The position numbers were made by a program, and so were the translations under genes. A stretch of 48,020 bases of DNA from Actinomycetota bacterium (lineage in GTDB: Bacteria; Actinomycetota; Thermoleophilia; Gaiellales; Gaiellaceae), in assembly GCA_005883355.1 (NCBI GenBank), contig VAXG01000080.1, positions 1 through 48,020 on the forward strand. Direction: 5' to 3'. The notes under the pieces were generated by a model that saw nothing but the letters and a program-made list of their open reading frames with translations, did not search any database and had not been told where the DNA came from. Below are positions 17,383 through 24,916 of this stretch, piece by piece. Within the stretch, counting starts at the first letter, position 1; each line of letters starts with the position of its first letter.

Positions 17383-17398
17383 AGCTTGTTTTTTGCAA
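17383..17398. promoter_or_regulatory. Candidate regulator operator / MFS promoter -35 region
   Basis: An inverted repeat CTTG-N7-CAAG with an AT-rich centre lies between the exporter and its regulator. On the minus strand TTGCAA followed 18 bases later by TAGGTT would serve as exporter promoter, so a regulator bound at the repeat would block it. Weak, based on symmetry and position only. Confidence 0.35.
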
Positions 17399-17406
17399 GT
17401 AGATCC

Positions 17407-17435
17407 TTCACAACAGCAAGCCCCGGCGCTACACT
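17407..17435 (+). promoter_or_regulatory. Leaderless promoter of the HxlR regulator
   Basis: TTCACA (17407-17412), 17-base spacer, TACACT (17430-17435), then 6 bases to the GTG at 17442. This is the best -35/-10 pair among the leaderless starts in the window; no ribosome-binding site is present. Confidence 0.6.
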
Positions 17436-17441
17436 GGGCCC

Positions 17442-18068
17442 GTGAGCAAGCGCTACGAGCAGTACTGCCCCATTGCCCATGCCCTCGGGCTGGTCGGGGA
17501 GCGCTGGTCGCTCCTGATCGTGCGTGAGCTGCTCCACGGCCCGAAGCGCTACACGGATCTCGCCGCGAGCCTCCCCGGCCTCGGCACGAACATTCTCGCC
17601 GCGCGTCTGAAGGAGCTCGAGAGCTGCGGGGTCTTGACGAAGCATCGGCTCGATCCGCCGGCGGCGTCGCAGGTCTACGAGTTGACGCCCTACGGCGAGG
17701 AGCTCAAGCCGGTCATGCGCACGCTTGCTCTCTGGGGGCTGCGCTCGATCGACCCGCCGACCGAGGAGGACGACCTTGCTCCCGGCTGGCTCTACGGCGC
17801 CCTCGACACGGTTTTCGCACCGATTGCCCCGCCAGGTTCGTTCGAGTTTCGGATCGGCACCGAAGTCGCAGGGCTCGTCGACGGCGAGCCGCGACGCGGC
17901 TCGATCGAGGACCCGGACGTCGTCGTCGAAGGCGAAGTCGATTCCTTCTATTGGCTCTTCGTCGAGCGGCGCTGGGACGCGGTCAAGGTCGAGGGCGACC
18001 GGGAGCTCCTCGAGCGCCTGTTCGATGCCGCGGCCGCGCCGCTCCCGGGCAATTCCGTGTTGGTCTGA
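17442..18068 (+). CDS. HxlR-type winged-helix regulator with an extra C-terminal domain
   Basis: 208 residues. The N-terminal 100 residues are a typical HxlR domain: CPIAHALGLVGERWSLLIVRELLHGPKRYTDL, LGTNILAARLKELESCGVLTKH, then VYELTPYGEELKPVM. A further 100 residues follow (SFEFRIGTEVAGLVDGEP to WDAVKVEGDRELLERLFDA) that look like an SCP2-type sterol-carrier fold, which could bind a hydrophobic inducer. Most HxlR proteins are only about 110 residues. Divergent from the DHA2 exporter, which it probably represses until a substrate is bound. GTG start, leaderless. Confidence 0.85.
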   Translation: MSKRYEQYCPIAHALGLVGERWSLLIVRELLHGPKRYTDLAASLPGLGTNILAARLKELESCGVLTKHRLDPPAASQVYELTPYGEELKPVMRTLALWGLRSIDPPTEEDDLAPGWLYGALDTVFAPIAPPGSFEFRIGTEVAGLVDGEPRRGSIEDPDVVVEGEVDSFYWLFVERRWDAVKVEGDRELLERLFDAAAAPLPGNSVLV

Positions 18069-18191
18069 CGACCCGCGCACCATGAGATCCAGCTTGCCCA
18101 CGGCAGCTGGGCTGGCCAAGGGTCTCAACCGGTCAATCTGACGTTCGGATAACCGCACCTCGCGGCGTCGAGGTTGACAACGCCTTGGTGG

Positions 18192-21100
18192 CTATGCGAG
18201 CTGCTCGAGCCGTTGACGCGCGGCCTCGGCGTCGGGCAGCACGCCCTTCCGCTCGAATGCATCGACCGCCTGCTCGTAGGAAGCGCGCGCCTGGTCGACA
18301 CGACCTGCAAGCTCGAGCACCTCGCCGAGCGCCGACTGCGCTTGCCCGCGGTGCAGCCACCAGTCTGTCTGCTCGACGATCTCCACGCCCTCACGAGCCA
18401 GCTTCTCGGCCTCCTCGAACTCACCGCGGTGCGCGAGCACGCGGGCCCGTACAGCTCTCCACCGGAACTCCGGATCGAAGTCCCCCTCCATGGCCAGGTC
18501 GGCCGTCGTCCTCGCCCACTCGTCGGCCTCCTCGTAGCGGCCCTGGCGACACAGGGCCTCGGCCAGGAACCCCGCCACTGTCGACCGAAAGCCCTGCTCC
18601 CCGAGCCGCTCAAGCCGGTCGGCACCTTCGCGTGCGGCAGCTTCTGCCTCCTCGAGGCGGCCTGCCCGCATCCGCAGATCGGCGAGGCTCATCCCCGTAG
18701 CAGCGCCGAACAGCTCGTTGCCGAACTGGCGATAAAGCTCTACGCCCGCAGTGTGCTCGCCCTGCGCGGCCTCGGCCTCCCCGAGAAAGGAGAGGTAAAG
18801 CGACCGGGCGATTCGCAATGACGGCTCGATCGACGTTCCCTGGTACTTCGTGAGCAGCTCGTCGCAAACGCGAAGACCATCGGGAGCAGCCCCGAACCCC
18901 CAGGCTTCCATGATCACCGGCAAACCGACCGACAGCCCGATCAGCCGGCGATTTCCCGCTCTGCGGGCGTGCTCCATCGCGGTGCCGTGGGAACGGACCG
19001 ACAGCTCCGACCGACCGAGCCAGCCCTCGAGGTTCCCCACGAGGTACCAGGCTTCCGCAAGGCCCGGCTCGTCGTCAAGCTCGTCAAGCTTCGCGATCTC
19101 GAGGCGCGTAGCCTCGAGGGGAGACGCGAAAGCCGCTCCGGTGATAACCGCGACGGACACGCGCCCTACCCGACCGCGCGCCGCCAACGCATTCTCCCCT
19201 GCCCCCTCGGCCTCCTCGACGCAGCGAGAGAAGATTTCGTTCGCGCGCTCGAGCTCGCCGGCGTCGTGGAGCGCATATCCGAGCGCGATCGAACATTCGA
19301 GCCCGAGCCGGTCCCCTGGCGGCAGCAGGTCGGTGGCACGGGCGAGCAGGCTGACCGCCGCCGGTATGTCTCCGCGCTCGTACGCACGGTGGCCGGCCCG
19401 CCCGAGCAGCTGGCCTGCACGGCCGGCGAGGGCTCGCAGCTCGTCATCGACCGGGCCAAGCTGCTCCTTCAGCCGGAACGCCTGCTCGAAGTGATAGCCG
19501 ACGATCTCCTCGTACTCACTGCGATTCGTCTCGAGCCAGCGTCCGAACCGCTCGTGCAGCTCCGAGCGCAACTCCTTCGGCATGCCGTCGTACGCGGCAT
19601 CGCGAATCAGCTGGTGCCGAAACCGGAACGCATCCTCGATGGGGAAGATGGCCGAGCGATACGGTCGAATCAGCTCCTTGCGCACGAGCCCCGGCAGAGC
19701 CGAACTCTCGCCACCGATCTCCATGAGCGCAGTTCGCCAGAATTCCTTGCCGATCACCGAGGCGCGTTCTGCGGCAATACGCTCTCCCGATGGGAGCTGT
19801 TCGAGCCGCGTGGCGAGTAGCGCCTGGATCGTGGGCGGGACGATTACATCGCCGTTGCCGTCGTTCTGCGCGAGCAGCGCGAGCATCTGCTCCACGAACA
19901 ACGGATTCCCTTCGGCCGACGCCGTGATCCGTTGCCGGACCCGGTCCGAGAGATCCGACCCGACGAGGAGGTTCTCGATCAGCGTCTCCGCCTCCTGTTC
20001 GGAGAGAGGCTCGAGAAGGATCGTGGCCGCATTCATCTTCCCTCCTCCCCAGCCGGGGCGGGAGTCGAGGAACTCGGGCCGCGCCATGCAGAGGAGAAGG
20101 ATTGGGGCCTCTCGGCTCCAGTCGGCTATGTGATCGAGGAGATCGAGAAGAGTCGGCTCCGCCCAGTGGACGTCGTCGACGATCAGCATTACCGGGCGAC
20201 TAGCGGCGAGCGTCTCTATGAGCCTTCGTACGGCGCGGAAGGTGTCTTCGCGCGACACGACCTCTTCGCTCGCCAGCCCGATAGACGTCGAGACCGTGTT
20301 CACGAGCCCTCGTGCCTCAGCATCCGCTGCGAGCACTCGACCGAGCTCGGGATCCGCGGCGATCTGCTCGAGGATCTCGACGAGTGGAAAGTACGTGATC
20401 CCGTCGCCGTAGGCGAGACAGCGTCCCCGCAGGACGATCGCGTCACGTTGCGACTCGACGAACTCGAGGACGAGGCGCGACTTGCCGATTCCGGCCGGCC
20501 CGAGCACCGTGAAGAGCTGGCACGAGCTGTCGCGCACCGCGCGCGCGTGCGCCTGGACCAGTTGCTCCAGCTCACCACCTCGGCCGACGAAGGGCGCGTC
20601 GAACCGTCGCTCGAAGCCCGGCATGTCGGCTCGCACGCCGAGCAGCCGGTAGGCGAGGAGCGGCTCCGACTTGCCCTTCGCCTCGACAGGCTCGATACGT
20701 TCGAGCTCGAGCGCGCCCTCCGCGAGCTGCCGCGTCGCGTCACCGATGAGGATGTCACCCGGCTCTGCGGCCTGCTCGAGCCTTGCTGCAACGTTGACGG
20801 CGTCACCCGTTGCGAGCGTGCCGCCCTCGCTCGTCACGACCTCGCCGGTATTGACACCCATGCGAACCTGCAGCTCTGTCCCGAACTCGTGCCGCAGGTC
20901 AGCGTTGAGACCGCCAAGCTCCTCGCGCAGCTCGTGCGCAGCGCGTGCAGCACGGAGCGCATCGTCCTCGTGCACGACGGGGACACCGAAAACCGCCATG
21001 ACCGCGTCACCGATGAACTTCTCCACCGTGCCGCCGTGCCGCTCTAAGACCTCGCGAGCGAGCGTGAAATACCGCTCCATCACTCGGCGAAGCGACTCCG

Positions 21101-21269
21101 AGTCAAGTCTTTCGCCGAGTGCAGTCGATCCGGTGACGTCGCAGAAGAGGATGGTCACGGTCTTCCGGACCTCGCGCGCCGACGGCGCTTCTGCCAGCGC
21201 GGCTCCACAGGAGCCGCAGAAGCGGAACCCCTCAGGGTTCTCGGAACCACAGCTCGGGCAGACGTTCAT
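18192..21269 (-). CDS. Class III adenylate/guanylate cyclase - AAA ATPase - TPR signalling protein (copy 2)
   Basis: 1025 residues, the same layout as the protein at 5174-8155: zinc ribbon Cys4/7/18/21, cyclase metal aspartates Asp44 (FCDVTGST) and Asp88 (FIGDAVM) with Lys84, NVAARL, Walker A GPAGIGKS (257-264), Walker B VMLIVDD (360-366), long TPR-like tail. The two share long identical stretches in the cyclase and ATPase parts and diverge in the tail, suggesting paralogues that sense different partners. ATG at 21269 is selected because the zinc ribbon starts there and TACGCT lies 6 bases upstream; the frame extension to 21443 overlaps the divergent gene. Confidence 0.88.
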   Translation of the reverse strand: MNVCPSCGSENPEGFRFCGSCGAALAEAPSAREVRKTVTILFCDVTGSTALGERLDSESLRRVMERYFTLAREVLERHGGTVEKFIGDAVMAVFGVPVVHEDDALRAARAAHELREELGGLNADLRHEFGTELQVRMGVNTGEVVTSEGGTLATGDAVNVAARLEQAAEPGDILIGDATRQLAEGALELERIEPVEAKGKSEPLLAYRLLGVRADMPGFERRFDAPFVGRGGELEQLVQAHARAVRDSSCQLFTVLGPAGIGKSRLVLEFVESQRDAIVLRGRCLAYGDGITYFPLVEILEQIAADPELGRVLAADAEARGLVNTVSTSIGLASEEVVSREDTFRAVRRLIETLAASRPVMLIVDDVHWAEPTLLDLLDHIADWSREAPILLLCMARPEFLDSRPGWGGGKMNAATILLEPLSEQEAETLIENLLVGSDLSDRVRQRITASAEGNPLFVEQMLALLAQNDGNGDVIVPPTIQALLATRLEQLPSGERIAAERASVIGKEFWRTALMEIGGESSALPGLVRKELIRPYRSAIFPIEDAFRFRHQLIRDAAYDGMPKELRSELHERFGRWLETNRSEYEEIVGYHFEQAFRLKEQLGPVDDELRALAGRAGQLLGRAGHRAYERGDIPAAVSLLARATDLLPPGDRLGLECSIALGYALHDAGELERANEIFSRCVEEAEGAGENALAARGRVGRVSVAVITGAAFASPLEATRLEIAKLDELDDEPGLAEAWYLVGNLEGWLGRSELSVRSHGTAMEHARRAGNRRLIGLSVGLPVIMEAWGFGAAPDGLRVCDELLTKYQGTSIEPSLRIARSLYLSFLGEAEAAQGEHTAGVELYRQFGNELFGAATGMSLADLRMRAGRLEEAEAAAREGADRLERLGEQGFRSTVAGFLAEALCRQGRYEEADEWARTTADLAMEGDFDPEFRWRAVRARVLAHRGEFEEAEKLAREGVEIVEQTDWWLHRGQAQSALGEVLELAGRVDQARASYEQAVDAFERKGVLPDAEAARQRLEQLA

Positions 21270-21275
21270 CCGGCG

Positions 21276-21285
21276 AGCGTAACCT
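21276..21285. promoter_or_regulatory. Shared bidirectional -10 element
   Basis: The ten bases AGCGTAACCT read TAACCT on the plus strand (6 bases before the ATG at 21292) and TACGCT on the minus strand (6 bases before the ATG at 21269). Both hexamers use the same central TA, so two leaderless genes appear to be fired in opposite directions from one melted site. No clear -35 boxes. Confidence 0.5.
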
Positions 21286-21291
21286 GAGGTG

Positions 21292-21657
21292 ATGCCTGCG
21301 GGACCAAAGGGCCTTCCCAGCGCCATGGCTGCCGTCGGCCTCGCGGCGCTTGTGCTCGCAGGGCCCCTGAGCGCTGCGACCCCGCGGCTCAGTGTGCACC
21401 CGTCAAGCGTGGCGCGCGGTGGCACGGTGACGGTCAGCGGCAAGGGCTGTCGAAGCGGAGATCTGGTCTATCTGATCTCGTCGGCGTTCGTCGGCCACGC
21501 ATTCGTGCCCCACTCCGTTGCGACGCGAGCCGGCCCGAGCGGTGCCTTCTCGCGACTCGTCCACATCCGGACGGCCATCCGCGCCGGGCGCTACCTGATC
21601 ACCGCTCGCTGCGGCGGCGGGAACCTCGGAGTCTCCGCGGCTCTCCGCGTCTACTGA
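21292..21657 (+). CDS. Small secreted protein with an Ig-like domain
   Basis: About 121 residues: a signal peptide (MAAVGLAALVLAGPLSAA) preceded by a short N-terminal extension, then a single beta-sandwich-like domain (RLSVHPSSVARGGTVTVSGKGC to YLITARCGGGNLGVSAALRVY) with two cysteines placed to form a disulfide. This resembles the Ig-like repeats of actinobacterial surface proteins; no enzyme motif. ATG 21292 is preferred over GTG 21289 because TAACCT is then exactly 6 bases upstream. Divergent from cyclase copy 2 with only 22 bases between start codons. Confidence 0.65.
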   Translation: MPAGPKGLPSAMAAVGLAALVLAGPLSAATPRLSVHPSSVARGGTVTVSGKGCRSGDLVYLISSAFVGHAFVPHSVATRAGPSGAFSRLVHIRTAIRAGRYLITARCGGGNLGVSAALRVY

Positions 21658-21685
21658 TTCGCTGCTACAGATCGATTCGTCTGAC

Positions 21686-22057
21686 CTACGAACCGCGCAA
21701 CGCGGCCAGAAGTTCCTGGTGACGGCGCTCCTCGTCAGGCAGCCCTTCTTCTGCCGGCGAGCGAAAGCGCGTCAGCAGTGCGTTCATGGGCTTCACCACG
21801 AAGAAGAACACCGCACCGGCGATCGCGACGAACTGGATGACGTTCGTGATGAATGTGCCGTACCGGAACTTCGCATCGTTGATCGTGAACGTCAGGTCGC
21901 TGAAGTTCGGCTTCCCGATGATCATTGCGATGACCGGCATGATCAGATCGTTCACCAGCGAGTTGACCACGGCCGCGAACGCAAGACCCATCACGAACGC
22001 AACCGCCAGTTCAACGATGTTTCCCCGAAGCAAGAAATCTCGGAACTCCTTCAACAT
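21686..22057 (-). CDS. mscL: Large-conductance mechanosensitive channel
   Basis: 123 residues. Opens under membrane tension to release solutes after osmotic downshock. N-terminal amphipathic helix and TM1 are clear (EFRDFLLRGNIVELAVAFVMG, AAVVNSLVNDLIMPVIAMI), then the periplasmic loop with NDAKFRYGTFI, TM2 (NVIQFVAIAGAVFFFVVKP) and the charged C-terminal bundle (EEGLPDEERRHQELLAAL). Length is typical. ATG at 22057 follows AGGAGGAG; the frame extension to 22150 is not part of the protein. Confidence 0.95.
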   Translation of the reverse strand: MLKEFRDFLLRGNIVELAVAFVMGLAFAAVVNSLVNDLIMPVIAMIIGKPNFSDLTFTINDAKFRYGTFITNVIQFVAIAGAVFFFVVKPMNALLTRFRSPAEEGLPDEERRHQELLAALRGS

Positions 22058-22122
22058 AACTCCTCCTTCTCGGCTCGATGCTGACTTTGACACACGTTGA
22101 TCGGAGTCGTGGTCGGCGCGCG

Positions 22123-22128
22123 TACGCT
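22123..22128 (+). promoter_or_regulatory. Leaderless -10 element for the YdcF-like gene
   Basis: TACGCT followed by 6 bases and the ATG at 22135. A perfect TTGACA occurs at 22087-22092, but 30 bases away, too far to pair with it. Confidence 0.5.
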
Positions 22129-22134
22129 TCGCGC

Positions 22135-22647
22135 ATGGCATCGCTGGCACTCGTCGTGCTCGGGAGCAGCCGCCGCGACCGCGCGGGCGCCTACCGCATC
22201 AGCCGCGCCTGCCGGCGAGTCGTAGCTCGAGCCGCGGAGATGGCGGAGGAGCTCGAGCCGCGCGTCGCCGTCTTCAGCGGTTGGTCGCCGAACGGCGGTG
22301 CCTCGGAGGCGGAGCAGATGCAGAACCTCTGGCGCGGTCCGGAGGTTGAGCTCGTCCTCGAGCCGACGGCGTCGACGACCGCGGAGAACGCTGCGCGGAC
22401 GCTACCGCTCCTCCTGGACCGCCAGATCGAGCATGCCGTCGTGATCTGCGCGCCACCGCACGTCTACCGCGCTCGCTGGTTCTTCAGGCGACTGTACGCC
22501 GCACACGGAATTCGGACGAGCTTCGAAGCCCCGAGAGTCGTTCCCACTCCGTCGGCGGTCATCTGGGAGCTCGGCGCCCTGACCGTTCGGTCGCGCCAGC
22601 TGCGCGCAGCCGAGGAAGAGCTGAAGCGGGGACAACGGCAGCCGTGA
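22135..22647 (+). CDS. YdcF-like (DUF218) protein
   Basis: 170 residues with the DUF218 pattern: LALVVLGSSRRDRAGAYRISR, VFSGWSPNGGASEAEQM, LVLEPTASTTAENAARTLPL, VVICAPPHVYRARWFFRRLY. Family members (YdcF, SanA, ElyC) act near the envelope, some on lipid-linked sugar intermediates, though biochemistry is poorly known; this copy has no obvious membrane span. Its stop overlaps the start of a glycosyltransferase gene by four bases (GTGA), suggesting a shared envelope-glycan role. Confidence 0.82.
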   Translation: MASLALVVLGSSRRDRAGAYRISRACRRVVARAAEMAEELEPRVAVFSGWSPNGGASEAEQMQNLWRGPEVELVLEPTASTTAENAARTLPLLLDRQIEHAVVICAPPHVYRARWFFRRLYAAHGIRTSFEAPRVVPTPSAVIWELGALTVRSRQLRAAEEELKRGQRQP

Positions 22648-23366
22648 GTGACACCGTTGTCTTCATTCCGGCGTGGAACGAAGAGGAGAACCTTCCGGCC
22701 GTCCTCGACGACCTCACGCGCGAGCTGCCCGACGCGGACGTGCTCGTGGTGGACGACGGCTCGACCGATCGCACTGCCGAGATCGCGCTCGCACGCGGAG
22801 CAGAGGTCCTTTCGCTGGGAACCAATCGCGGTTTGCCGATCGGGATCGCCGCGGGCTACCGCTGGGCGCTCGATCATGGCTATGCGTACTGCGGCCGGGT
22901 CGATGCCGACGGGCAGCATCCGCCGTCCGAGCTGGCGCGGCTATTCGCAATCGTGCGCGAGGGCGGCTGCGACGTCGCGGTCGGTTCGCGCTTCGTCTCG
23001 GGTGACGGTTACGAGCCCTACCGCTACCTGCCGAGCCCCGCGAGACGGGTGGGCACCGGGCTGCTTCGACGAGGAATGAAGCTCGCCCTGCGGCGACCCT
23101 TCGCCGACGCGACGAGCGGTCTCTACGCGGTCAACGCGAACGCACTGCCCGTGCTTGCAGAGCCGTTCCGGACGGAAGCGCCCGAGGTCGAAGCCCTCCT
23201 CCGGCTGAGCCATGCCGGCCTGCGCGTCGAGGAAGTGCCGGTGAGGATGGAACCACGCGCGAGCGGCGTCTCGAAGCTCCGCGGGCGGAAGGCCGTCAAG
23301 GTGACCGCCACCGTGATCGGCACCCTGGTCGTCGCGAGATTTCTCAGAGCGCGGGGATCAGACTGA
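22644..23366 (+). CDS. Family 2 glycosyltransferase
   Basis: 240 residues with a GT-A fold: VVFIPAWNEEENLPAVLDDL, nucleotide-sugar motif VVDDGSTDRTAEIA, acceptor/metal motif RVDADGQHPPSE (the DxD equivalent) and VAVGSRFVSGDGYEPYR, as in dolichol-phosphate mannosyltransferase-like enzymes. There are no C-terminal membrane spans, although TVIGTLVVARFL is mildly hydrophobic. GTG start overlaps the YdcF-like stop (GTGA), so translation is coupled. Donor and acceptor unknown. A hairpin terminator follows. Confidence 0.9.
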   Translation: MSDTVVFIPAWNEEENLPAVLDDLTRELPDADVLVVDDGSTDRTAEIALARGAEVLSLGTNRGLPIGIAAGYRWALDHGYAYCGRVDADGQHPPSELARLFAIVREGGCDVAVGSRFVSGDGYEPYRYLPSPARRVGTGLLRRGMKLALRRPFADATSGLYAVNANALPVLAEPFRTEAPEVEALLRLSHAGLRVEEVPVRMEPRASGVSKLRGRKAVKVTATVIGTLVVARFLRARGSD

Positions 23367-23372
23367 ACCGCC

Positions 23373-23404
23373 GCATGCCCCGCCCGACATCGGACGGGGC
23401 ATGC
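23373..23404. terminator. Hairpin terminator
   Basis: Perfect 10-bp stem GCATGCCCCG/CGGGGCATGC (23373-23382 and 23395-23404) with a 12-base loop, between the end of the glycosyltransferase gene and the end of a minus-strand small gene; it may serve both. Confidence 0.65.
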
Positions 23405-23412
23405 GTGTCGAT

Positions 23413-23532
23413 CTAGGCGAACCGAAGCGCCGGGCCGGCCGCGCGCTTTGCGGCCTTGGCGGCGAACCCTGGGAGAGCGAGCAGGATCACCGCCAGCACC
23501 AGCAGCACGAAGTAGAAGTGCTTCTTCCTCAT
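23413..23532 (-). CDS. 39-residue single-span membrane peptide
   Basis: An ATG whose A is the last base of the preceding cupin stop (TGATG) opens a 39-codon frame: MRKKHFYFVLLVLAVILLAL, then PGFAAKAAKRAAGPALRFA, stop TAG. It has a basic N-terminus, one strongly hydrophobic span of about 15 residues and a small basic tail. The overlap with the cupin gene implies coupled translation. No family recognised; it could be a membrane-anchored micropeptide or an uncleaved signal-like peptide. Too short to be called by length alone, so the coupling is the main support. Confidence 0.6.
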   Translation of the reverse strand: MRKKHFYFVLLVLAVILLALPGFAAKAAKRAAGPALRFA

Positions 23533-24104
23533 CAGACTGCGGGAATGGCCGGTGCGGTGACTTCAGGCGTGTACGTCGGGCCGTAGCCGAGAGCCCGTCC
23601 GAGCGGAGCGGCCAGTGCGAGGCCCGCTCTTTGCAACCAAGCTGGCGGGTGCGGGAGCTGCACGGTCTCGAAGTGCGCCCGGGCGATCACGGCGAGCCGC
23701 AACGGATTCGGCATACCCTTCCGATTGGTCCTGCCGTCTTCGGCAAGCGCGAACATCGTCTCGAGGAGAGACTCGAACTGGAGCGCGGGCCGCACCTCGC
23801 AGACGAAGCGCACCTCGTCCTCGCCGGCGTTCCAGAAGCGATGAGGCGTCCCCGGCTCGACGACGGCGATCTCGCCCTGCCCGAGCGTGCGATTCTCCTT
23901 CCCGACCTTGATGCCGAGCCTGCCGTCGATCACGGCAAACCTCTCGCTCTGGGATGGATGGAGATGCGTGGCGGCGACGAAGCCGTCCGGCTGAACCGTG
24001 CACTCGATCACGACGGATTCGCCGTTCGTGTCCGCCGAGGTGGCATGGAACGTGATGCGCTCGCCAGTGACGGGATTGTGGATCGTGTCTCCGGTGCGGA
24101 TCAT
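23532..24104 (-). CDS. Cupin-domain protein
   Basis: 190 residues with a single cupin barrel: cupin motif 1 THLHPSQSERFAVIDGRLGIKVG (metal-type His-His-Glu positions) and motif 2 VVEPGTPHRFWNAGEDEVRF. The C-terminal 60 residues are helical (LETMFALAEDGRTNRKGMPNP, ARAHFETVQLPHPPAWLQ). Related cupins include quercetin dioxygenase-like proteins and small-molecule binders; substrate unknown. ATG at 24104 preceded by AAGGAGG. Its stop overlaps the start of the small membrane peptide by one base. Confidence 0.82.
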   Translation of the reverse strand: MIRTGDTIHNPVTGERITFHATSADTNGESVVIECTVQPDGFVAATHLHPSQSERFAVIDGRLGIKVGKENRTLGQGEIAVVEPGTPHRFWNAGEDEVRFVCEVRPALQFESLLETMFALAEDGRTNRKGMPNPLRLAVIARAHFETVQLPHPPAWLQRAGLALAAPLGRALGYGPTYTPEVTAPAIPAV

Positions 24105-24223
24105 CTCGAGCCTCCTTCGTAGTGTTCGATTGACACTGCGAAGGCTAGGTCCGCACGACCGGGAATTCGTCGGCGCATCGAACGATCTCGCGTCGTCGTG
24201 ACGTTGATCTTCAGAACGCGGGC

Positions 24224-24241
24224 GTCATCCTTGCGGATGAC
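24224..24241 (-). terminator. Hairpin after the response-regulator gene
   Basis: Perfect 7-bp stem GTCATCC/GGATGAC with loop TTGC, 7 bases past the stop of the minus-strand response regulator. Confidence 0.55.
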
Positions 24242-24247
24242 CTCGGT

Positions 24248-24916
24248 CTACTCCGCGTCGCCGCCGGCGAGGCCGCACTCGTAGGCGAGCACGACCGCCT
24301 GCACCCGATCCCGGACATCGAGCTTCGTCAAGACGTGCGCCACGTGCGTCTTCACGGTTGTGTCGCTGACGAAGAGATCTTTAGCGATCTCTGCGTTCGA
24401 GAAGCCTCGTGCGACGAGCCTCAGCACCTCGAGCTCGCGTGCCGTCAGCTCGGCCAGCTCGGTAGGCAAGGTCCGAACCGACTGCGGCGGCCGGCGGACG
24501 AACTCCTCGATGACTCGGCGCGTGATCGACGGCGCCAGCAACGCGTCCCCCTGCGCGACCGCACGGATGCCGGCCACAAGCTGCTCGGGCGGGACGTCCT
24601 TGAGCAGGAAGCCGCTCGCGCCGGCCCTGAGCGCGTCGTAGACGTACTCGTCCATGTCGAAGGTCGTCAGCATCACCACCTTCGTATCCACGCCGTCGGT
24701 TGCCAGCAAGCGGCGCGTCGCCTCGATTCCGTCGACCTGCGGCATGCGGACGTCCATGAGGACGACGTCCGGTTGCAGGCGCAGCGCCTCCGTAACGGCC
24801 TCCGCGCCGTCCGCAGCCTCGCCGGCGACCTCGATGTCCTCCTCGGCGTCGAGGATCATGCGAAAGCCCGCACGCACGAGCGCCTGGTCGTCGACGATGA
24901 GGACGCTCAAGTTCAT
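24248..24916 (-). CDS. NarL/LuxR-family response regulator
   Basis: 222 residues. Receiver domain with acidic pocket (LIVDDQ), phospho-acceptor Asp55 in VVLMDVRMPQ, Thr in VVMLTTFD and Lys in GFLLKDVPPE; C-terminal LuxR helix-turn-helix ([47 protein letters not shown]). The start overlaps the kinase stop (ATGA), so the pair is one operon. The likely target is the divergent ABC exporter starting at 26228. Confidence 0.94.
   Translation of the reverse strand: MNLSVLIVDDQALVRAGFRMILDAEEDIEVAGEAADGAEAVTEALRLQPDVVLMDVRMPQVDGIEATRRLLATDGVDTKVVMLTTFDMDEYVYDALRAGASGFLLKDVPPEQLVAGIRAVAQGDALLAPSITRRVIEEFVRRPPQSVRTLPTELAELTARELEVLRLVARGFSNAEIAKDLFVSDTTVKTHVAHVLTKLDVRDRVQAVVLAYECGLAGGDAE

Noticed and set aside
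16127..17527. 466-codon plus-strand frame opposite the MFS exporter
   Set aside because: Highly charged repetitive product; the minus strand encodes an unmistakable 14-TM transporter.
22087..22092. Perfect TTGACA as -35 box for the YdcF-like gene
   Set aside because: It lies 30 bases from the -10 hexamer that matches the leaderless pattern, and no -10 is present at 16-19 bases.
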